In this document: positions 1-11,994 of the stretch, piece by piece | Layout: every line of letters begins with the position of its first letter | Position numbering within the stretch: the first letter of the stretch is position 1 | NCBI GenBank assembly: GCA_949152475.1 | Contig: OX424561.1 | Span: 27,398,481 to 27,462,480 of the forward strand | From: Terebella lapidaria | Taxonomy: Eukaryota > Annelida > Polychaeta > Terebellida > Terebellidae | Direction of reading: 5' to 3' | Length of the DNA stretch: 64,000 nucleotides | The notes under the pieces: generated by a model | The model's database searches: none | What the model saw: only the letters and a program-made list of their open reading frames with translations | What the model was told of the DNA's origin: nothing | Position numbers and translations under genes: made by a program

Positions 1-1177
1 ATATCGACGAAAATATTTGAATTTATAAACTCGGAACAGATAACAATGCGACTTTGACTGTCTCAATACTTTCATTCATAATCGATAAATATGCACCCCA
101 ACGAATAAGAGTGACATTTGTACTAGAAACGATGGTTATCTATAAAACCCTAGTCATTGATCGCTGGGCACTCATGAATGGTAGGTGCCGGATTATATAA
201 TTATATACAGAATTTGATAGGGACTGAAACAGCCAACCTAGCTCAATGTCTCAGTCAGCATGGCATGTATCTGACATGTTGCAGAAAGCATTTCATATTT
301 TTGGGTAGTACCAACTAGAGGGCACGTGTTAACAAATGATTAGCCAATCAGCGAATGACTAGTAAATCAGCAAGCGTTCAGCTCACTTTATAGGCCATGT
401 CTTTGGAATTCGGTGTGACATATCGCATCATTTTTTGTTGCTAGAGCTATATCCTTGGGTTATTCGGAGAAATTCTCCGAATAACATTCTCAATATGTCA
501 TGTGATTGGCGGAGCGCGCTGCGAGACTGACGTCATTATGGGAACCATAGGGGAATCTATGGAGGAGAGGGGAAAGGGGTTCACATTAACGGGTCCATGT
601 ACGTTTAATCGTGATATTTGTAAGGGGTGTTATATTTTTGTGATTGTGTTTGTATGCCAAAAGTGCTGCTTGTGTCGTAAATAGCACCTACAAAATGCAC
701 TGAGCGAAAAAAAAATCAGGCTGAAGCTAGTGGTAGATCACTAAACCCAGTAGATCATGAAGTGACCAGTAACCAGTGACAAGTGACCACCGTTTTATAG
801 ATAACCAGAAAGGTTTCTCAATAAAACTGTTCGACCCCCTGAAACCCCAAAATGTTGGCCCAAAGTAGTCCGGATTGCATGAATTGGCCTGCTCATAAAT
901 ATAGAGCCTACCCGGTCTGTTTTCAGTATGAACATACATCTATCATATAGTCTGCAATATTGAATTTGACATCCCACCAGTTTGAGTGTTCAAACTCAGG
1001 GTTACCTCTACTTCGAAATGTATAATCTTTGGATATAAACTCTCAAAGACAGAGCTTAGGATCGTTTAAATGATTAATAGATTTTGGAAGCGAGAACTTA
1101 CACGGCAAGCTACAACACTCTTGGTACAATGTTCTTTATTTATATTGACTGAATATGCACGACCTATTATTCAACAG
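1..1177. other. Upstream stretch without a recognised exon
   Basis: I see no open frame with recognisable protein features or convincing splice sites here. The earlier exons of the Fuseless-like gene that starts its visible part at 1178 must lie here unrecognised or, more likely, left of the window. Confidence 0.4.
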
Positions 1178-2060
1178 CCGGGGCTCACCTGGAGGTACAC
1201 CTTTGATTCGATCTTCAGTGTCGTGGTGGCTCAGACCTTAGCCGTTCTCCTCTGGCAAGTAGCGTTCGCCTTCATGGACATAGCATTCTCCAGTGTTGAG
1301 TACACGAAGTCCAACTTCATATGCCTAGGGATCGGGTACTGCCTGGTGCTGGCCCTCCAGGTTTCTGACCCAGTGTTCCTGCGGGTGACCAGATGGATAG
1401 CGTTTAGACACGACTCCTCGACGCCGTGGCGGAGACTTCTCGCACTGCTTGCCTGGGAGGACTTCCTCAATTTCATCGGCTTCTGGGTTCTTATTGTGTT
1501 CTGGAGGGGCGCATGGGGTTTGAACTCGCAGTTCGTTGTGCCCGACTTAAAAGTGGGCGGATGGGTGAACACGGTCGTGGGACAAGTGGGTATGTGGTTG
1601 CTGCAGGTGTGCTGCTATTTCGGGGTGCCTGGATGCGGGAAGGATGGCTGGATGGACGGCACCGAGGACAGAACATTCCAAACGCACTACAGCGAGTCAA
1701 TGTGGAAATTCCTCAAGCAATGCAAGGTATGTGTAGTTGGATGTGGTTTCAATACTTGACATTCTACATTTTTCTCCATCAAAACGAATTGAATGCCCAT
1801 ACAGATAGTCTCCCGAAGGATGGTAATAAATAATGCATCAGGAAATGTCTATTTCATCAACATGATCAATGGTATCTATAATTTGTGATGGTCATTTGCA
1901 GGCGTCAAGAATTGACACGATAAATCACAACAATTCAAAGGCCGTGCACAAAAGTGATTCCACCGCTGCTGTTATCACATCCTTGGACGACGGAGAGAGT
2001 TCCACAGGTGTGGTCAACACTGCTTTTGAGTACAACAACAATGACAATACAGTGTTTTAA
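1178..2060 (+). CDS. Fuseless-like multipass membrane protein, last two coding exons (partial)
   Basis: Two exons join in phase 0. Exon 1178-1726 follows an acceptor (AG at 1176-1177) and ends at a GT donor at 1727. Exon 1902-2060 follows an AG at 1900-1901 and ends in TAA. The first encodes 183 residues with about four hydrophobic spans and the motifs WEDFLNFIGFWVLIVFWRG and a conserved-looking WRGAWGL. From memory, this D-F...WRG-W pattern resembles the Fuseless family, eight-span presynaptic membrane proteins first described in Drosophila, where Fuseless helps concentrate calcium channels at synapses. The second exon is a hydrophilic Asn/Ser/Thr-rich C-terminal tail of 52 residues, probably cytoplasmic. 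The N-terminal half is missing from the window. An ATG at 1070 opens the same frame, but residues before 1178 look intronic. The family assignment is moderate; a multipass membrane protein is well supported. Confidence 0.65.
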
Positions 2061-5000
2061 GTAGTTCCGGATTTCAAGTAGTTCCGGATCACTTTTTACT
2101 TGAATTGCTCTTAGTGCACTGAGAATATACTTTATAATGAAAACTATTGTGTTTTTGGAAAGTAATGGGAGTTGTGGCTGACAATGCGCGAACCAAAAAA
2201 TTCAGTGTCGTTTCATTCTTTGCGTCACCCGATCGTAAAGATGACCCACCCACCAGTCCTCGTTGTCATCCGAATGTAAACAAAACAGTTCACCAAGGAA
2301 GGTTGTTCCATAGCTGCGGAAATTGCTGAGGCACAGTTTAAATTCATGTACCAAAATGAGCTCCTATTTCTCACTAAATGTACTGACAATATTTCTTCAT
2401 ATTGTAAATCATCATAACACGATTGACAAAATTCAAGTAGTTTTGGATTCCGCGCGCCATTGCTTGTTGTCAAACGTCACACAATCAACTCGCTGGTCAT
2501 GTGACTTTCAGGAGTTTGGGAACCCTGTCAAAATCTCAAAGGGAGTGGTTGTGAAAAAAAAATTATGGGCACATTATTCTTGTTTTTCGTAATTTTTACG
2601 CTTCACCTATAGGCCTACAGGTTAAATAAACTTTGCATATCATGGCATATTGGCAGTATTAATCAATGAAACCATAGGCCTATATTTACGCTACCTGCTT
2701 TACCCCGTGGCAAATTTTTAGGCATATAAATATTGAAAGGATCCCAATCTGGCGATCTACAGAATTACAGTAATGAACACCGCTAGCAGCGTATAATTCT
2801 GAAACATACAGCGCCCAAACTCCATGGTGCAATGTAGCACCCGACATCGTATACAACCGGCCTGAAAAAAGTGAAACTGACCAATTTCAAAGTACGGACA
2901 AAAGTGAAGTGGTGAAAGGTGAAATTGTTATGCCATGCATGCATGTTCGTACCACAACATTTTATATTTTTTTCCAAGGTGGAATCACTGAAATAAATTC
3001 ATAAGCAAAGGTGTTGAACTAAAATGAAAAAAATCATTTAAACATCGGGAAAATTTATTACTCAGTAGATGTACCCCATCTATAGTGTGGGTAGATTTAT
3101 ACGTTGTAGTATCAATATTTCTGATGCTATAAAATCTGTTTCTGTTTGCTGTTCCCAGTTGTCAAAAATGTTTGCTTCATCTCTTCTAGAATCAAGCGTG
3201 GTTGACGGGTTGCAGGAAATAAACACCAAAATCCTAGATCTGGATGTTTTGCGTGTCGTGGATGTAAAACAACACAACAACATTTTCTAATCTTTTAGTT
3301 TAAATATATTTTCCAAGCGTAATTTTTGCTGTCCTCGTCAGGATATTTTTGTTCAGCGGGTATATTGAGAGTGACATAAGATCAAAGATATATTTATTTC
3401 CCGTTACTACTGTAGTCAGTTACTAGTATTGACTAGCTGACAATTTTCTACGGTTTAACGCCTAATTTGACAAGAGTATGGCGACTGGACGCATCAAACC
3501 CCTTCTGAAGATTTGTATGTATTTTGCAAGAAAACTGGATTTAACAAGAAAACTAGAATATCATTATAACTAAACACAGTCAGTTACTTTGGAGATCAGA
3601 GGAATATTCACCACGAATTTGTTTAAGAAGAATTTTCGTTCAATTACTAATGTCGTACGCAATAACGCCGAATTCATACACGGAGGGTTATCAGAAGCAT
3701 GTACTAGACGGAGTATCTGGAAGTGTGTAATGCACAGGGCCGCTATTTGTCGAACAGGGAGTGCTGAGCGACTCACGGTAGTTGCATGAGCCCTCATGAA
3801 TATATCGACTTTTTGCCCAAAACATATTCAGTGATATTGTTATGGTATGATGAATTCAATCTGTCCCACCAGCGGAGGACACCTTTCAGGTGCGACAGAT
3901 ATTTTGTGGATCATTATGGTGAGCTTTGCCAAGTATTTTACCAAGGAACTTACGCTCTCTGATCATACGTACGAGTATATAATGGCTTCAGATAGTGTAT
4001 ACTATTTTACACTCTCTGATGACTTACATAGCGGAGAAATTGAATTTGGTTAATTTACTAGAATCACTGGCCAAATAATCGCATACGTGATACCAGGGAG
4101 TCTTTGGTGATACTACGCAATGTCATTGTGCAAGACATGGACTGGCTTTATAATGCTTGAACTGTAGTTCACTTAATTATCATCGATATCTGATCATAGG
4201 CAATACTATTTTGTATTAATTAACAAATTGACATGAAATTTGTTGAACGTTCATTGGCAACACATGCGAGCGATACACACGTAGGAAATGAAGTACACGT
4301 ATAAATGATACGATAATGCTAGAATATAATATGTTCTGATTGCACTGTTATTTTATACTACCTTAAGTAAGCAGATAGATGAGTTTATTCCATTATGCTA
4401 TATCGATAAACTTTAACGCACGTGCATATTCAGAATCATTTGGTCTGCTTATATACATGCCAAACAGAACAGCAAACAATTCAAGACACAATAATAAAAT
4501 AATAAATATATATGTAGTAACAATAAATTATTTACCAGCAGGAAACAAAAAATGATGATTTACAAATGGAATGTGAATAGGTGTCCTCATATCATCATAC
4601 CACTATGTATACATAGTCGTAGACTCATAGTGTACCCTCTTTGTAATATAATTGGTGAGGTGTTTTTTTTTTTGTTCAATATCCGTGCCAGATGAATATG
4701 TTTTATCGCCTACGAAAGTAAAACATAAATAGCACATAAATATATACATTGCAGATGCACATTACTTCATCAATATCATGATTACATGTACATTGGCAAC
4801 TTAAAGGTATATATATATTTCACGAGTAGAAAAAGTCGAATCCTCGATTCACAGAGGTCAGAATGCAAAAAAAGGCGAACTGAGGAATTTAAGGCGTAGA
4901 TGGGCAACTAGATGACCGTCCGTCGTCACGCGAGCATTTAAGAATGTGTGCCTCGGTAGGATATGTTAGCATCGACTTCGCCTGACAATTTGCATTCTGA

Positions 5001-6190
5001 ATGCAGGCCCGTTGGCGGTGACCTTCTGTGTGACTTGCATTGTATAGGCGAGTGCAATGATTTCTACAAGCGATTTTAATACCGTAGTTCAAGAGGGAAT
5101 GATAAACTTATGAGTGCAAAGTCATCCCAAAGATTTCATCAAATTACCTGATACCGAGGCAAACAAACTTTTCAATGGCACTGTTTTCTGTGTTTTGGTA
5201 AAGCCAGATGTCTACGAAGGCTAGCTGTTAGCCTACTCTCAAAAGTTTCCCATATCACCAATAGGTGATTCGATTCGTAGCTGTGGACAATGCATGGATG
5301 TACAATTTTTTAAAAATAACTGCCACTTAAGCTGAAACAAGTTGACAGCAAACTCATCAATTTTAGAATCAGGATTTTTTTTTCTAATTCACTTTCATGA
5401 ATGGATCATTTGGCCACAATAATACCCAACATTGACCCAATTGGCTTGAATGGATTTATCTCTGCGTATCAACAATCAATATTAACCATAACTTGCTATG
5501 ACCGACATGCATATATTGTTGTGTAAATATTTGCACGAATGCAGGCTTAAGTTCCGAAATTTAATATTCTTCAAAAATGACTTTCCGTCACGAACATTTC
5601 AAAATCGATTGCTTTTGATATGGTCCCTAACTTGAACCGCAACTACCGGTAGATGGCGCCCGATCCGGAACCACTTAAAGCGATCCGTTTCTACTTGAAT
5701 TTGTGCAAACAAACAAAGTTCTATTTCTCAGTTATTTGAAAGCACGAAATGCCACTTTTTGCAGGATTTATGCACAACTATTTTTCCACTCAGAAAAGGT
5801 CATCAAGTCGTTTCGTTACGACATGAGAACAATGGAAATGGACGTTCTTTTATGCGCGATCCGGAATTGCTTGAAATACTGTATATCCCCCAACATTCTT
5901 GTAATTCACTTGAAAATACCAGCATTTCTCGTAGGCCTATATGTATTAAACGAAAAATATTAGTGCTGAAAATTGTGTGTTCAAATATTTTGATTTATTA
6001 AGAAATATTGTGGTAATAAGTATTATATTTTGTCGCTATTGTTGGGACTGTTGAATGGTGCGGGATAAGAAATATACATTGTACCTCAAATAAAACATAA
6101 TGGTGCGAAACAAATACAGTCAGACTTTGATGATTCAAGATACAAACCTATTGTATCTGTATTGCTAGTACTTTACATGTGTTCACAGAA
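2061..6190. other. Intergenic stretch with scattered short repeats
   Basis: No convincing gene. A short motif related to GATCCGGAACTACTTGAA recurs. It lies in one orientation near 2065-2095 (twice in tandem) and 2437-2455, and in the other near 5662-5700 and 5855-5875. It may mark old inverted-repeat elements, but I could not define their ends. The remaining open frames here are short and lack recognisable features. Confidence 0.4.
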
Positions 6191-6191
6191 C

Positions 6192-8727
6192 ATTTGGTCC
6201 GATAACCTATCGCCGTGGTGTTGCGTCCGTCGTCATTGTCGTCGCCTGTCTACATTTTTATCCTTAAAGTTTACCGAATCTTTCTGAAATTTTGCACAAA
6301 AATGCCTAAACATATTTCGAGAGGTAGCTATTTTTTTTTTTTTTTTTCGCAATTCTTAAAAAATGGCAGCCATTTTCAACGAAAAACGGCCAATTTTGTA
6401 TTTGGACGGTAGTTTTCTCAAAATCTGTTCAGTAAGTTTTTAGGTTACCGGACCTATGGTCCGATAACCTATTGCCGTGGCGTTGCGTCCGTCGTCCGTC
6501 CGTCCGTCGTCGTCGTCGTCGTCCGTCCACATTTTTATCTTTAAAGTTTGCGGACCAATCTTTCTGAAAATTTGGGAAAAGATACCTTGAAATAATTTGA
6601 GAAGGAGGTATTTTTTAGTTTTTTGATTTTTTAATTTTTTTTCAAAATGGCGGCCGTTTTCGTCGAAAAATGGTCAATTTTGAACTTTGGCGGCCATTTT
6701 CTCGAAAACTGTCTGATCAGTTCTGAGATTTTTGTTTAAAAAGATTCCTCTTATATACCTCTTTGATGTGTATAAATTTTGTTGCCCTTGAATCGCCGAT
6801 CTCCGTGTGGCGGCCATTTTGAATTTTTGACGAGTCGGCGAAAAAAAAAATTTTCGCCCCAAATCGCATTACTATCCATTTTGGGCCAATTCTAGGCAAA
6901 AAAAATTTTTCACCCTTTGAAAAAAATTTTGGACTTAAAAAATTTTCGGCACTTTTTTCCTTCATCATGGGAGCTGTCAGGACTGTGCTCGTAGAACACT
7001 TGAAGATAGAGCTTAGAAATTGGCCCTTTCAAATGGGAAATCATATATGGCGATTTGTATGGTGACCTTAAATTTGACCTTGGATGACCTTGAAAGGTCA
7101 AAACAGCCATTTTGGTGTCAAAAAATGCCCAGATTTGCCTCTGTAGATGAAATGCTTTAGAGCTTATGTTTGCATTATGAACATATAGGAAGACATATAT
7201 GGCATAACTAATGATGACCTTAAACTTGACGTCAGATGACCTTGAGTGCCAAATGTCTATATATCATGAACATATAGAATATCAAATGCCGCACACATAC
7301 ATGTAATGGTGACATCGAAATTTACATGGATGACCTTGATTGGTAAATCTCTAATTTTTTCCTTATTGATACATAACATTGTGTAGTCCTGTGACGTGTA
7401 TACGCTTCGTTACCCCTGAATCGCTCGAAGTGGCCCATTTCGGGCCCAAACTCGACCCAAGTGGGACTTCCCCATGTTAAATTCTCCTATGCTTTACAAT
7501 GGGACACATTTTTCTAAATATCTCACTAAATATTGAGATTAGAGATCAGGAATCAACTGTGGACATGATATATGCTGAAGATTCTCGTGACCTTGAATTT
7601 GACCTTTGACCTCAATTTCAAGGTCAGAGCACAAAATGGCTAATGTCTCGCTTATTATCGACTTACAGCTTAGGAATCAATTGTGGATATATAGGAAATG
7701 ATATACGCCGAATTTTCTGACCTTCAAGTTGACCTTTGAACTTATTTTCAAAGTCATAACACAAAATGGCTAATATCTCGCTTATTATCGACTTCACAGC
7801 TTAGGAATCAATTGTGGACATATAGGAAATGATATATGCCGAATATTCTGATGACCTCGAACTTGACTTTTGGCCTTATTTTCAAGGTCATAGCACAAAA
7901 TGGCTAATATCTCGCTTATTATCCACTTTACAGCTTGGGACTGAGTTGTGGACGTATAGGAAATAATGTATTTTGATGACCTTGAATTTGGAGGTCAGAC
8001 ACAAAATGGCTAATATCTCGCTTATCATCGACTTTACAGGTTAGGAATCAATTGTACACATATAGGAAATGAAATATGCCGAACATTCTTGTGACCTTGA
8101 ATTTGACCTTCGACCTCATTTTCAAGGTCAGAGCACAAAATAGCTATTATTTCGTTTATTATCGACTTTACAACTTGAGAATGAATTGTTGACATATATG
8201 AAATGATATATGCTGAATATTGTCATGACCTTGAATTTGACCTTTGACTTCATTTTCAAAGTCACATGACAAAATGGCTAATATCTCGCTTATTATCGAC
8301 TTTACAGCTTAGGAATCAATTGTTGACATAAAGGAAATGATATATGCTGAATATTGGCGTGAACTTGAATTTGACCTTTGACCTCATTTTCAAGGTCTCA
8401 CAGGACAAAATGGCTGTCTTTTTTATTATCAACTTTGCAACTTAGGATTCAATTTTGGACATACAGCAAATGATATATGCTGAACATTCTGATGACCTTT
8501 AATTAGACTTTTGATTTCATTTTCAAGGTCACAGGACACAATGATTGTAGCTCTCTTATTATTGAATTTACAGCTTAGTAATCAATTGTGAGCTCATAGG
8601 AAATCATATACTAGCAAGCGGAATACTCTCGTGACTTTGAATTTGACCAGTGACCTTTTTTTTCAAGCCCACGGAACAAAATAGCTATTATATATTGTCC
8701 GGAACCTATCTTAGCCCTTGGGCTAAT
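6192..8727 (+). repeat. Family A repeat, copy 1, interrupted by a family B element
   Basis: The left part (6192-6440) matches the start of other family A copies: a palindromic GGTCCGATAACC end, a GTC/CGTC-rich stretch, then a T-rich segment with ATGGCAGCCATTTT. The body resumes at about 7355 and runs through at least eight degenerate units of about 134 bp, each with TGACCTTGAATTTGACC and TTCAAGGTCA-type motifs. It ends near 8700-8727 in CCCTTGGGCTAAT. The interruption is a related family B element. No protein-coding capacity typical of a transposase is visible. Confidence 0.75.
6441..7354 (+). repeat. Family B repeat nested in family A copy 1
   Basis: It begins with AGGTTACCGGACC and its near-palindromic partner, then (GTC)n. 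The interior differs from family A: a GACGAGTCGGCG motif followed by A-rich runs, a GGGAGCTGTCAGGACTG segment, and TGACCTTGAAAGGTCA. Related sequence occurs at 29935-30765, 34099-35042 and 36355-36800. It sits between two parts of family A that are contiguous in other copies, so it inserted later. Its 3' end is shortened compared with the copy ending near 35042. Confidence 0.65.
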
Positions 8728-9162
8728 TTTTTGCCTGGTAATGGCTGGAAACAGATAATGATTTCTGACAACAAAGTTTTTTCGTTGACCCATCAAAACA
8801 GAAAATTGACCGCCACGAACAGACTGGCGATTCAAGGGTTACGATATGTATACACGTCACTATGAAGGGAGGTACATAAGGGGCGTTCATTGAAAAAAAC
8901 ATCTGGAAACAGTCTTAAACAGTTTTTGAGAAATCGGCAGCCAAAGGCAGGATTCGTCGATTACAGTATATGTTTGATGCGCTTAGCATGTTTACTACGA
9001 TTATTATACAATTTCTGACACCCAATGTCAAAGACCTGTTCGACACACAATTTACTATTTATTGTTAACTACCTCAATATGCACGGGGGGGGGGGGGGGT
9101 AGGCGTTGCAGAATTTTGAAAGGAATCTTCAATTTTTCAATTAAATATATACGACGTGACAA

Positions 9163-10490
9163 TGATCAATAACAGAAAAGATCTCGATGTCATGATAACA
9201 CCATCCATTGGTACTGCAGTCCAGACATATTTTGGGAGGAGTCTCGCTTTCTCTGGTGCTCTGCTATACTGCATGTGATCAATATCATAATGCTTCATAA
9301 TCGGAAAGGGTTGAATACATAATTATGAATATTCCTCTTCTTATCGTCCAATATTTAAGGTCAATCACACCTACTGTCGTTTCGATCATAACGTGAGTTA
9401 AAACGATGCCTGCGAAGTGTAAAAGGTATTCACAACATGATACTTTACGGTATTTATTACTCTGTCAGTTCAATTATTTGGACAGTGTATTCATATTCTG
9501 GCCTGTAACCTACTAATGAATCTATTCAAATAAACATGCAAATTAACTTTCGACATGTTCCATGCTACCGAGTTCCGTAATATTAACATACAATCAACCC
9601 AATGGCAATGCATACGTCATGTACATACACCACAGTGATGTAAACATAAATGTAAACATGGTAAATAGGTATCACAGATCGGGGTTTTGTAAATCAGCAA
9701 TGTCCCACATATAATTGCCACACTTTCTAGGAAGCAGTTGATTCTGAAAGGAACTTGCAATTGTCCCCATATATATATATGTGTGTACAAACAATGCAAC
9801 ATGCTGCATCTCGACGAAGTCCATTGTTACATCACGCGAAAACGACCGATAACAGAAAAGATCATGAGGACACTATCCATACACGAGTTAAGATGTTCAA
9901 ATGATATTCGGTATTGAAACTCAACCAGTTACTGTAGTCCAGACATATCTGGGATGAGCCTCGCTTTTCCCGGTGCTCTACAGCTATACTACATGTGATC
10001 ATACGAGAATGTTTATATTCTTCTGCTTCCGAGTTCGATGTTTTAGGGCAGCCACACGCCCCGTCATATCGTTTCGATCATAACGTATGTTCAAGCCATG
10101 CCTGATAAGGGTACATGTAATTCATGACTTTCAAACGTATGCACAACATGAGACTATTATGATAATATTTTATCCTCTGTCAATTGTATTTATATTCCTG
10201 CCTGTAGCCTATTAACTAGCTGTAGCCTCAATGTATTCCAATAAATTATTTGAAAATAATGTCAGCATGATCTCTATTATACATGTATGCTACCGAAATC
10301 GGTAGCCCTATTAACATTGTTAACGTATGCTCAGCACAATGTATGCATACCCAACATATAGTTATTGAGAATGATGTAAAATAGAAACTAGGTAGAGTGT
10401 ATAGTAGAGTGTATAGTTGTAAATCAGCAATTCCCCACATATATATAATTGTCACATTTTTTTTAGGAATCAGCGGATTTCGGGAATGTT
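9163..10490. repeat. Diverged tandem duplication of the TIR-gene 3' flank
   Basis: Segment 9163-9770 aligns in order with 9845-10490. Shared landmarks are ATAACAGAAAAGATC, a TCCAGACATAT block, TTTCGATCATAACGT, a GCTACCGA block and TGTAAATCAGCAA. The second copy runs into the last codons of the TIR gene. The first also ends in a diverged version of those codons and the stop region (about 9735-9760). The first copy therefore looks like the 3' end and downstream flank of a lost TIR paralogue, or a partial duplication. Confidence 0.6.
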
Positions 10491-11368
10491 TCTGCAGTCA
10501 TCCTCTCCGCGGAATAGTCCTGTTGGCTTGATCGTCCGGACGAGGTACCTGGAGAATCATTCCTACCGTTACCATCACTCAGCAAAGGATTAGCCTCGGT
10601 ACACTGAACACTAGGACCTGATGGTGCCGGTGGTGAGCCTGATCCTGTTAAGCTATTAGCTCTGGTAAGGTGCTGCCTGGCAATGTCCAACTCCCGCATT
10701 CGTCCCTGAATCTTTTCCAACTCGTTGTCCAGTGTCGCCCTCGAATGTTCATCTTCGAGTTTCCGTTGTTCCTCGCGAACTCGCAGCTTGCGAATGACGG
10801 TTCTCTTCCTCTCTTTAAATGGACCTTTCTTCATGAATCCTGCCAGTTTTTCCATGAGCCTTGCGGCACGGTCACCTGGTTCAAATCCGTAGGGTTTCAT
10901 CATGCTTATGTATGACGGCAACAGGCGCGATTTACTCAATCCCGGTGGCATGAAAATGGAGATCAGTTGTACCTTGTCTTCCTTCCATTTCGACAGCCTC
11001 TTCTCAAGAACCATCTGGTAACTGAAAGCAGCCTTCTCATCTTTCACACTCTTGTATTTATCAGCTTTGAGAAACTGGTCCGTTATGATCGCAAGCACGA
11101 CCGAGGTTACATCTATGCCTTTATCTACGAGATCAAAATATCCGCCAGAGGACATATCCCCGGTCGCCTCCTCGATCAAATCAACGCGACATGGTTGGCC
11201 GTTGTTAGCCCGCTTCACATCATCCGAAGTCATAATTGCATCTAGTAACGCTTCTGCCTTTTCTTCATCCTCCCTGGAAGCCAGTATAACATAGTCAATA
11301 TACTCCTCTGGCTCTGGTAGTGCTTCACCATTGTCATTACCGCATTGATTGGCCGTTGCCATCGTCAT
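10463..11368 (-). CDS. TIR-domain protein, TICAM-like adaptor candidate
   Basis: A single uninterrupted frame of 301 residues. A TIR-like domain spans roughly residues 24-177. It opens with DYVILASREDEEKAEALLDAI (box 1-like strand and helix), continues with CRVDLIEE and SGGYFDLVDKGIDVTSVVLA, and then VQLISIFMPPG (a position comparable to box 2/3 strands). Residues 180-235 form a strongly basic, charged helical region (KERKRTVIRKLRVREEQRK) that could be a coiled coil. Residues 240-301 are a Ser/Pro/Gly-rich tail. TIR domains act in cytoplasmic innate immune signalling; the insert-rich TIR resembles TICAM/TRIF adaptors from memory, and no transmembrane span is visible. The ATG at 11368 is followed by a second Met two codons later. 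A CAG acceptor-like site lies just upstream, so a 5' UTR intron is possible. The adaptor role is inference. Confidence 0.65.
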   Translation of the reverse strand: MTMATANQCGNDNGEALPEPEEYIDYVILASREDEEKAEALLDAIMTSDDVKRANNGQPCRVDLIEEATGDMSSGGYFDLVDKGIDVTSVVLAIITDQFLKADKYKSVKDEKAAFSYQMVLEKRLSKWKEDKVQLISIFMPPGLSKSRLLPSYISMMKPYGFEPGDRAARLMEKLAGFMKKGPFKERKRTVIRKLRVREEQRKLEDEHSRATLDNELEKIQGRMRELDIARQHLTRANSLTGSGSPPAPSGPSVQCTEANPLLSDGNGRNDSPGTSSGRSSQQDYSAERMTAETFPKSADS

Positions 11369-11994
11369 TTCTGTTATTTACCACACTCATACGAGCATTA
11401 CAGTATAACAATTTCGGTCGATCTACTGATGTTGTGGAAAAGCAGTGAGAGTTAACGTTGACAAGCACGAGCTTTTGTAGTACTTCCAACTACTAGTATC
11501 AAGTTCGTATGCCCGGAAAAACAAACATGTAAAACCACCTCAGGGAAAACCCAAAGTACCGTACTATAGCGTATCGTGTAAGTATATTTATGTCTATGCA
11601 TACTGGCACGATTCGATTTTAGTGTGTGTATCAAGAGTGATCATTTCTAGTTCCATATGATAATAATTGATCTAAATTGTGAATTAAACATAGAATAATA
11701 CAATTCTGCAGATTAAAACACGATTCATGTTAGGGAAACTAATGTCCGTTCATTTAGTATATTCGCCAACATATTGGACTACACCGAAAAGAAGAAATAG
11801 TAAGCTGCGCTACATGGGCCGGGTCCCCAAGCCACTATAACTCATGACTGTTGACCATGACCATAATAGCTCATGCCCCGGTGAGACATAGCAAATACAC
11901 CGTCTGAAAATAATTTGGTAATGTATGCGGTTAAGGTATATATATATCAACGGAAGTCACCAAAGTCTGTGAAACGAAAGAGCCGAGTATATTT

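Noticed and set aside
1231-1572. 113-codon minus-strand frame opposite the Fuseless-like exon
   Set aside because: It is a shadow of the membrane-protein exon; the plus-strand frame has the splice sites and hydrophobic spans.
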